This document shows, piece by piece, positions 1-5,497 of a DNA stretch of 5,497 nucleotides. The DNA comes from an uncultured Bacteroidota bacterium (GTDB taxonomy: Bacteria > Bacteroidota > Bacteroidia > Chitinophagales > Chitinophagaceae): NCBI GenBank assembly GCA_903825095.1, contig CAIJZF010000143.1, positions 1-5,497 of the forward strand. The letters are read 5' to 3'. The position numbers and the translations under genes are program-made. The notes beneath the pieces are model-generated. The model was not told the DNA's origin. It saw nothing but the letters and a program-made list of their open reading frames with translations, and did not search any database. The first letter of the stretch is position 1, and the number at the start of each line of letters is the position of its first letter.

Positions 1-1900
1 ACTGAACAAGATTTTAACCATAGCACTAACCGCTACCTTAATGATGGGTGGAATTTCAACTGCAAATGCTCAAACCATTAGTATTATCCCAGAGCCTTAT
101 CAAATGACTAAAGGCACAGGTACTTATACCCTTCCAAAATCAATTGCTATTAATGCACCAAGTTCGGCTAACGCCATTTCCGATCTCATGGCAGGAAAAT
201 TAAGAACCGCCACAGGACGTGTAGTTTATTTTACAAAGAACAAACCAAGCATTGATTTGCAAGTAGTGAATGATGTCAATTTAGGTAGCGAAGGTTATAG
301 CTTAGACATCAATGAAAAAGGCATTCAAATAAAAGCCAATGCGAATGCAGGATTATTTTTTGGATGGCAAACAGTGATGCAATTATTACCATCAGCAGTT
401 TATGCAAATAGTTTACAAGCAAATACCAATTGGACTTTACCTTATGTATCTATCATTGACAAGCCCCGCTTTAGTTGGAGAGGCATGATGCTCGATGTTA
501 GTAGACATTTTTTCAGCAAAGCAGATGTGAAAACATTTATTGATGATATGGCGCGTTATAAATACAACCGCTTTCATTGGCATTTAACCGATGACCAAGG
601 ATGGAGAATTGAAATTAAATCTCTTCCTAAATTAACCAGCGTAGGTGCTTGGAGAGCAGATCGTAAAGGTAAGTGGATGAATATTACTACCCCTGCCATT
701 GACGAACCTAAAACATATGGCGGCTTTTATACACAAGAAGATATTAAAGAAGTAGTAGCTTATGCAAAAGCAAGATTTATTGAAGTGATTCCAGAAGTAG
801 ATGTGCCTGGTCATAGCTTAGCCATGAATACAGCTTATCCTTTTTTAAGTACCACACCTAATTATCCCTTCCAAGTAAATGCAGGCGATGAGTTTATGGA
901 TTGGGAAGGATTAAACGGACATGTGACTGCTGAAATTGATAACTCATTAGACCCTTCTAATGAAACAGTGTATGAATACTTAGATAAAATTTTTGGAGAG
1001 ATTGCTCCCCTATTTCCTTTTGAATACATTCATATGGGTGGTGATGAAAATGCAAAAAACAATTGGGAGAAATCTCCCAATGTACAAGCGCTTATGAAAA
1101 AAGAAGGCTTGAAAGATATGAATGAAGTACAAAGTTATTTTGTGCGTAGAGTACAAAAAATAATTAATAGCAAAGGAAAGAAAATGATGGGTTGGGATGA
1201 AATATTAGAAGGTGGCTTATCGGGCGATGCAACTGTAATGAGTTGGAGAGGTGTAAAAGGGGGAATTGAAGCTGCTAAACAAGGGCATCAAGTAGTAATG
1301 TCTCCTAACGACTACAACTATATCGATTATTACCAAGGAGAACTTACTGCAGAAGGAAAAGTATACCGTGGATTAAGAATGAAAACCACTTATGGTTTTG
1401 AACCAGTTCCAGTAGGAATTGATCCTAGTTTAATTTTAGGTAACCAAGCCAATCAATGGTCAGAGCAAATATTTGATATGAGATATGCTCAATACATGAC
1501 TTGGCCTCGAGGTTTAGCGGTTGCAGAAACTAGCTGGTCTCCTAAAGAAAAGAAGAACTGGAACAGTTTTACTAAAAAAGTAGAGAGTCAATTTGAAAAA
1601 CTAGATGCAGCTAATGTGAGATATGCAAGAAGCATGTACGACCCAATTGTAACTACACAATTAAATACAAAAGGCGAACTCATTGGTATTATGGAAGCAG
1701 AGGTAGAAGGATTAGATATGTATTATACCATTAACGATCAAATGCCAGATAACTATAGCGAAAAGTACACAGCTCCATTTATAATTCCGAAAGATGTACT
1801 TTCTTTAAGAGTAATTAGCTACAGAGATGGTAAGCAAATTGGTAAATATTTAAATATTCCTATTGAATCTTTAAGAAAAAGAGCTGTTAAAGTATTGTAA
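1..1900 (+). CDS. Secreted beta-N-acetylhexosaminidase, glycoside hydrolase family 20 (5' end outside window)
   Basis: This enzyme removes terminal N-acetylglucosamine or N-acetylgalactosamine from chitin oligomers, glycans or peptidoglycan fragments, by the GH20 substrate-assisted mechanism. Numbering from the ATG at 41: an N-terminal GH20b-type domain spans about 11-140, followed by the catalytic barrel starting at KPRFSWRGMMLDVSRH (141-156). HWHLTDDQGWR begins at 179, PGH has His258, and HMGGDEN carries the catalytic Asp335-Glu336 pair. GWDE (Trp385), SWRG (Trp402), YID (Asp429) and NQWSE (Trp473, Glu475) match the usual substrate-pocket positions. Residues from about 536 to 619 resemble the chitobiase/hexosaminidase C-terminal beta-sandwich. 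The ATG at 41 is not the real start: the frame is open to base 1 and reads LNKILTIALTATL before MMGGISTANA-Q, which together form a signal peptide cleaved after ANA. Only one or a few N-terminal codons are missing. All key residues are present, so it looks active. The substrate cannot be told from sequence. Confidence 0.95.
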   Translation, partial: LNKILTIALTATLMMGGISTANAQTISIIPEPYQMTKGTGTYTLPKSIAINAPSSANAISDLMAGKLRTATGRVVYFTKNKPSIDLQVVNDVNLGSEGYSLDINEKGIQIKANANAGLFFGWQTVMQLLPSAVYANSLQANTNWTLPYVSIIDKPRFSWRGMMLDVSRHFFSKADVKTFIDDMARYKYNRFHWHLTDDQGWRIEIKSLPKLTSVGAWRADRKGKWMNITTPAIDEPKTYGGFYTQEDIKEVVAYAKARFIEVIPEVDVPGHSLAMNTAYPFLSTTPNYPFQVNAGDEFMDWEGLNGHVTAEIDNSLDPSNETVYEYLDKIFGEIAPLFPFEYIHMGGDENAKNNWEKSPNVQALMKKEGLKDMNEVQSYFVRRVQKIINSKGKKMMGWDEILEGGLSGDATVMSWRGVKGGIEAAKQGHQVVMSPNDYNYIDYYQGELTAEGKVYRGLRMKTTYGFEPVPVGIDPSLILGNQANQWSEQIFDMRYAQYMTWPRGLAVAETSWSPKEKKNWNSFTKKVESQFEKLDAANVRYARSMYDPIVTTQLNTKGELIGIMEAEVEGLDMYYTINDQMPDNYSEKYTAPFIIPKDVLSLRVISYRDGKQIGKYLNIPIESLRKRAVKVL

Positions 1901-1915
1901 TGAAATAACAATACC

Positions 1916-3760
1916 ATGCATTCTTTTTTTCGAAAACCAATTACCTTATTTCTGCTAGCCTTAATGCATTTTTCAGTAAATGCACAAATAAGAAATATTG
2001 AAAAAAATATTGCCTTATCTAAGGATAGTAGTTTACTACAAACTATTATTAAGCAGTTTAAAGGAAAGCCTAATTCGTTTATTGATTCCACTTCCATCCA
2101 ACTCAATAAATATGCACAGCAGGTTGCGAAGTTTGAAGGAAAAAAAATAAGAAGCATTCAAATAGAACAAAAACATTTCGGGGCTAGTATTGTCAACCCT
2201 GCGAATCTAAAAAAAGATGCCCTGACTAAATTTGCAGATAAGCTGCACAATAAGACCAATGAAAACATCATTCGAAAGAACTTATTTATTCATGAGCAAG
2301 AAATTCTAGACCCCTTAGTCATTGCCTATAACGAAAAATGGCTAAGAGACTTACCCTATATACAAGACGCCCGTATACTTGCAGCAATCTCTTCTATAGA
2401 TACCAATGAGGTAGACTTATTCATTCTTACAAAAGATATCTTCCCCTTTGGAGGAAGCTTTAATATTAGAAATGCCAATTCTTATACAGCCACATTTAGT
2501 ACTGAAAATGCAAATGATGGAGGTAATGCATTTACCTTAAGTCATAATTTCGATAAGAAAAGATCTATCAATACAGGCTGGGGCTTTGATTACACTAGCA
2601 GAAATCTAAAAGGCAGTTTTACCGATATTAATATTGGTGCAAAATCCTTTGCCCCCAATGAAGCCAATGGCGATTTATCTGAATCTACCATTTACCTAAG
2701 AGGTAATCGCCCCTTACTTACGCCCAATAGTAAATGGACCTGGGGTTTTGATTGGAACAATGCCAATAATAAAAATGTATTTCCCAATAAATGGTCCGAC
2801 TCCTTATTCAATAGCTACTATAATTATAATTTAAAACATTTTGATGCATGGATAGGTTATCAAGTTTTCAACCAGCCCTATTCTCTTAAAAATGATAATG
2901 TGCACTATTTTATACAATTGCGTTTTTTAGAAAATATATTTAAACAAAGGCCCACGGACTATTTAGCTCAAATAGATAAAAATTATCAAAATATTCGAGC
3001 CTACCTTAGCTCCTTCACTTTATTTAAACAAAAAATAATTAGAACTCAGTACTTATATGGGTTTGGAAGAAACGAGGATTTACCCACAGGAAAATCCATG
3101 GTCATTACAACGGGAACCTATAGTAGAGAAAAATATGCACTACCCTATTTAGGTATTAAATTGGAATCTTATAAATTACTTGCTAATGAAAATTTTAGGC
3201 ATGGCAGTATAAGTGCAGGTTCTAGTTATGACGACGGACAATTACAAGATGTTCGATTTATTGCCAGTATAGAACAAATAAATAAGCTTCGTTATTTAGA
3301 GAGTGGCTATAAGTACAGGTCCATTATTAATTTAAGTTTTACTCAAACGCTTAAAAATAAATTTAATGAGGCCCTATTAATTAGCAGCAGTTATGGTATA
3401 CCGCAATTAAATAAAGAAAGAATTTATGGGGGCACCCGTATCACGGCTAACTGGGAGTCGGTATGGTATAATTCAAGATCGTTTTTTGGGTTTCGCACCT
3501 CCCCTTTTGCCTTTGGCAATATTACCTATTTAAGAACTGTGGGCCAACCTATTGGAAATGGAGATATCTATTCTTCTATTGGATCGGGCATGCGGGTCAG
3601 AAATGAAAACCTTATTTTCGGTACCATTGAATTAAAGGCCTTCTACTTCCCAAGAACCAATTTGCAAGTAAGCCCTTGGAATATTAGCCTAATTACCAAC
3701 CTTCGCTATAAGTACAATTCAAGTATTATTAGTAAGCCCGATTTTGTTCAAATAAATTAG
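1916..3760 (+). CDS. Outer-membrane beta-barrel protein with POTRA-like N-terminal segment (BamA/TamA-like, function unknown)
   Basis: The 614-residue product begins with a signal peptide (hydrophobic core LFLLALMHF, cleavage likely at VNA-Q, 23/24). A linker follows, then a POTRA-like segment at about 77-175: KIRSIQIE, then IIRKNLFIHEQEI, NEKWLRDLPYIQDARI and VDLFILTKDIF. This is the beta-alpha-alpha-beta-beta pattern seen ahead of Omp85-type barrels. From about 178 to the end the protein alternates polar and aromatic or hydrophobic residues with many Asn, Tyr and Gly, as expected of outer-membrane strands. GGTRITANWE (505-514) and GMRVRNENLIFGTIELKAF (from 558) resemble late Omp85 barrel strands, but I see no clear VRGF/Y motif, and the chain ends PDFVQIN rather than in an aromatic residue. 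The start is the first ATG before the signal peptide, 15 bases after the hexosaminidase stop and without a Shine-Dalgarno sequence, so the two genes are probably co-transcribed. An outer-membrane location is well supported. A role in protein or lipid insertion or secretion is inference only. Confidence 0.8.
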   Translation: MHSFFRKPITLFLLALMHFSVNAQIRNIEKNIALSKDSSLLQTIIKQFKGKPNSFIDSTSIQLNKYAQQVAKFEGKKIRSIQIEQKHFGASIVNPANLKKDALTKFADKLHNKTNENIIRKNLFIHEQEILDPLVIAYNEKWLRDLPYIQDARILAAISSIDTNEVDLFILTKDIFPFGGSFNIRNANSYTATFSTENANDGGNAFTLSHNFDKKRSINTGWGFDYTSRNLKGSFTDINIGAKSFAPNEANGDLSESTIYLRGNRPLLTPNSKWTWGFDWNNANNKNVFPNKWSDSLFNSYYNYNLKHFDAWIGYQVFNQPYSLKNDNVHYFIQLRFLENIFKQRPTDYLAQIDKNYQNIRAYLSSFTLFKQKIIRTQYLYGFGRNEDLPTGKSMVITTGTYSREKYALPYLGIKLESYKLLANENFRHGSISAGSSYDDGQLQDVRFIASIEQINKLRYLESGYKYRSIINLSFTQTLKNKFNEALLISSSYGIPQLNKERIYGGTRITANWESVWYNSRSFFGFRTSPFAFGNITYLRTVGQPIGNGDIYSSIGSGMRVRNENLIFGTIELKAFYFPRTNLQVSPWNISLITNLRYKYNSSIISKPDFVQIN

Positions 3761-3823
3761 CTTTTTTAGCATAAACATGCCATTTTCATTCAACCTTTAG
3801 TACTTATTATTGTTATATAAAAT

Positions 3824-4615
3824 ATGGTTCAAGCGTATAATTTTTTAGCAAGCTGGCAGCTTTTCCCCGAAAAAAGCGAGTTCGAGTATCAAATAGTTCC
3901 CAAATCAGGAAATTACAAAATTGAAAGTGTACAAAATGGCCATGCCCTTAGTTTTAGCCATAATTGGGTGAATATAGAAAATGAAGCTTTTTATGCCCAG
4001 TATAGCGTTATACCTAATGGAGTTGCACAGGAATTCGAAAACCATTTATTAGGTAATGAAGTGCTTGCTGAAATTAACAATGGCTCTTGTTTAACTGTTC
4101 AATTTAGCAAAGACAATAAAGAGGTACTTAAAGTTGTACATGAAATTTTATCGAATGGGTTTTTAAAAGTATCGCAGTATGGTTTTAAAGAAAATGGAGA
4201 AGCTTTTAAAAATATAGAAGTATACCATAAACAACTAAGCGTACTACCTTATGCTTCATCTGCTGGAAGTGTAGCTATTCGCCCTACCAAAGAAGGTGTT
4301 ATAAAACATAAGGCTTTATCTGCCATGGAGGATCAAACCAATATGCAGTTAAATCAAATTAAAGAGCAAATTGAATTACTAGCAAGACAAGCACAGGAAA
4401 TTAAAAAGCGCAAGGAATTAAGTTTAATGATTTACGAAGCTAAAATTACTTTCAAACCACAAATAGGTCAAGTATATCATGTCTATGAAAAAACAGATGG
4501 CTCTCATGTACTTTCATTAGTAGCACCTAGTGAATGGGGTGGCGGTTCGGGACCTTTTGCAGGATTTGTGGCTACCGTTAAATTATTAGCCGATCATACT
4601 TGGATTGAGGTATAA
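3824..4615 (+). CDS. Two-domain protein of unknown function: lipocalin-like N-terminal half plus DUF2452-like C-terminal half
   Basis: The 263-residue protein has no signal peptide or membrane segment, so it is probably cytoplasmic. Residues about 5-137 look like a small beta-barrel of the lipocalin-like type. They open with ASWQLFPEKSEFEY, then PKSGNYKIE, LSFSHNWVN, YSVIPNG, KVVHEILSNG and end NIEVYHKQ, a strand pattern I associate with short 'WxL...KS' lipocalin-like domains. Residues about 138-263 match my memory of DUF2452: LPYASSAG, KHKALSAMEDQTNMQLNQIK, a charged helix (about 170-200, EQIELLARQAQEIKKRKE), IGQVYHVYEKTDGSHVLSLV, APSEWG and a final VATVKLLADHTW. The start is secure because an in-frame TAA lies only one codon upstream (3818-3820). 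There is no Shine-Dalgarno sequence; the leader is A/T-rich. It lies 63 bases after the barrel gene on the same strand and may share its transcript. A ligand-binding role for the N-terminal half is possible but unproven, and no function is known to me for DUF2452. Confidence 0.85.
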   Translation: MVQAYNFLASWQLFPEKSEFEYQIVPKSGNYKIESVQNGHALSFSHNWVNIENEAFYAQYSVIPNGVAQEFENHLLGNEVLAEINNGSCLTVQFSKDNKEVLKVVHEILSNGFLKVSQYGFKENGEAFKNIEVYHKQLSVLPYASSAGSVAIRPTKEGVIKHKALSAMEDQTNMQLNQIKEQIELLARQAQEIKKRKELSLMIYEAKITFKPQIGQVYHVYEKTDGSHVLSLVAPSEWGGGSGPFAGFVATVKLLADHTWIEV

Positions 4616-4621
4616 CCTAAA

Positions 4622-4639
4622 TATTAGAGTATTCTAATA
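4622..4639. terminator. Possible bidirectional terminator hairpin between convergent genes
   Basis: TATTAGA (4622-4628) and TCTAATA (4633-4639) form a perfect 7-base-pair stem with a GTAT loop, placed exactly between two tail-to-tail genes and overlapping the stop codon of the minus-strand gene. The position suits a shared terminator. The stem is A/T-rich and therefore weak, and no clear run of T follows on either strand, so it is not a classical intrinsic terminator. A smaller inverted repeat, AGGT-ATA-ACCT (4608-4618), overlaps the stop codon of the plus-strand gene. Either could be chance in A/T-rich DNA. Confidence 0.3.
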
Positions 4640-5497
4640 CCCATACTTACTTAATAGCTCGGTCACTTTCTTCTCCACCTCCGTATCTTTCACCACAGCA
4701 GGCGCATGATGCTTTTTAATAGTTGCATCTAAAATTAATGGCCCCTTGCATCCCCAATGTTTATTAATTGTATAGCTATCTACCCCATCAATATCCTTAG
4801 CAGGATTGGTTCTTGTAAATGTGGCCCAAATAAAATTATTAAATTCAGCTGCCATCCAAGTAGCATCTTCAGTAATTATTATCATAGCAACACCTTCCTT
4901 TTCTAATAAGCTTTCACCTAGCCCCTTTAGTTTTTCTTGTATAGAACTTATAGAAGTAGTTGTCGCATTCTCAGCATTTACATTATTCAATGCATTTATA
5001 GCTATCACACCTGGCATAATTAAATTTGCGTTGGCATTTAATGCTTTAATAGTTTCTGGAATAGTTGTAGCTAATTTTCTTCTGACATCGCCATAAGCAG
5101 CCAATACTAATTTAGAACCTGTATTTAAACCATCTCCAGAATAATCCAAAGTATCCATGGTGGTATTGGTATAGAAGTGCAGGTCATTTGAAAAGTCCAT
5201 TCTAGATAACATGTACTGTAAAAACTCAGGAACATTATTTACATCTATTTCACTATTTTCTTTAGATTTTTTTGCCTCCGCAGTTATCCAAACAAATTTT
5301 GCCAAACTTAATTGCCCTGTGCCTAAAATATGATTGGCAATGGTTAAAATTTCCGCTTGTTTTTTATTTTCTAAGAATGGCGTATACCTTTCGCTCCCGA
5401 TGGCTAATAATAGTGGATGCACCCCAGCTGCATCCACAGCATGCACTTCTTTTAATCCAGGTATTTCATTAGATACGGCCGAACCCGTCATGTGATG
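4634..5497 (-). CDS. UbiD-family prenylated-FMN-dependent decarboxylase, C-terminal part (5' end outside window)
   Basis: The visible 287 residues are the C-terminal part of a UbiD-type decarboxylase, a family that uses prenylated FMN (made by UbiX) to decarboxylate aromatic or unsaturated acids, often in quinone synthesis. The ATG at 5491 is internal: the frame continues as His-His to the window edge, and the following MTGSAVSNEIPGLKEVHAVD and GVHPLLLAIGSERY are mid-protein UbiD sequence. Numbering from that Met, IWATFTRTNPAKD (221-233) and GPLILDAT (250-257) match the UbiD C-terminal motifs known in E. coli UbiD as IWAITTRMDP and GLDAT. A second, similar stretch precedes it (65-132: KFVWITAE, LSRMDFSND, LNTGSKLVLAA). 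The catalytic and cofactor residues lie upstream, outside the window, so activity cannot be judged. Long UbiD forms in Bacteroidota are, as I recall, often labelled menaquinone-biosynthesis decarboxylases (futalosine route). That assignment is inference, and no ubiX or mqn gene is visible. The gene converges on its left neighbour with 18 bases between stops. Confidence 0.88.
   Translation of the reverse strand, partial: HHMTGSAVSNEIPGLKEVHAVDAAGVHPLLLAIGSERYTPFLENKKQAEILTIANHILGTGQLSLAKFVWITAEAKKSKENSEIDVNNVPEFLQYMLSRMDFSNDLHFYTNTTMDTLDYSGDGLNTGSKLVLAAYGDVRRKLATTIPETIKALNANANLIMPGVIAINALNNVNAENATTTSISSIQEKLKGLGESLLEKEGVAMIIITEDATWMAAEFNNFIWATFTRTNPAKDIDGVDSYTINKHWGCKGPLILDATIKKHHAPAVVKDTEVEKKVTELLSKYGY

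Noticed and set aside
632..814. A 60-codon minus-strand open frame inside the hexosaminidase gene
   Set aside because: It is fully inside the conserved GH20 catalytic region, and its product is low-complexity and aromatic-rich. It is an antisense shadow.
1819..2157. A 112-codon open frame on the minus strand across the junction of the first two genes
   Set aside because: It lies antisense to two well-supported genes, covering the end of GH20 and the signal peptide and start of the barrel gene. Its Cys/Phe/Leu-rich product has no recognisable domain and is explained by A/T-rich antisense of coding DNA.
3761..3790. Possible terminator after the barrel gene: GCAT-AAAC-ATGC (3769-3780) followed by CATTTTCATT
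   Set aside because: The stem has only four base pairs and the T tract is interrupted, so it is too weak to call. The rest of this 63-base gap shows nothing I can support.
3799..3823. Possible Bacteroidota promoter (TATTATTG at 3805-3812, similar to TAnnTTTG) before the DUF2452-like gene
   Set aside because: It has one mismatch in the -7 box, no TTTG at the expected -33 distance, and would leave a leader of only a few bases. It cannot be told from chance in A/T-rich DNA.
4806..5472. Two plus-strand open frames (4806-5096 and 5272-5472) opposite the UbiD gene
   Set aside because: Both are antisense to a frame with clear UbiD conservation. Their hydrophobic composition mirrors the minus-strand coding sequence, and neither has a plausible domain.

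Overview
The window comes from an AT-rich bacterial chromosome, most likely Bacteroidota. The Chitinophagaceae/Sediminibacterium neighbourhood is a guess from protein style, not a tested placement. Support for Bacteroidota: a secreted GH20 hexosaminidase with the Bacteroidota domain layout, an outer-membrane barrel protein of a type I associate with this phylum, a long-form UbiD decarboxylase of the kind I recall from Bacteroidota, and start codons preceded by A/T-rich leaders with no Shine-Dalgarno sequence. No RNA gene, CRISPR array, insertion sequence, phage gene or long repeat is visible.

Layout: four protein genes fill almost the whole window. (1) Bases 1-1900 (+) encode a secreted beta-N-acetylhexosaminidase (GH20). 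Its real start lies just left of the window, because the reading frame is open to base 1 and encodes most of a signal peptide before the first visible ATG. (2) After only 15 bases, 1916-3760 (+) encodes a secreted protein with a POTRA-like segment followed by a predicted outer-membrane beta-barrel. (3) After a 63-base gap, 3824-4615 (+) encodes a cytoplasmic protein of unknown function, with a lipocalin-like N-terminal half fused to a DUF2452-like C-terminal half. (4) On the opposite strand, 4634-5497 (-) holds the C-terminal part of a UbiD-family (prenylated-FMN) decarboxylase whose 5' end lies beyond the right edge. Genes 3 and 4 converge with 18 bases between their stop codons, and a short perfect hairpin sits at the junction.

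How they fit together: genes 1 and 2 are probably one transcription unit. Both products are exported, one to the periplasm or outer surface and one to the outer membrane, but a direct functional link is only an inference. Gene 3 may be read through from gene 2 or may have its own promoter. Gene 4 is a separate unit, plausibly quinone (menaquinone) or aromatic-acid metabolism.

This is mostly ordinary core-genome content. The points most worth a second look are the apparent internal duplication in the C-terminal part of the UbiD protein, the two-domain lipocalin-like/DUF2452 architecture, and the uncharacterised POTRA-plus-barrel protein. I found no convincing sign of a new defence, mobile or RNA-based system.
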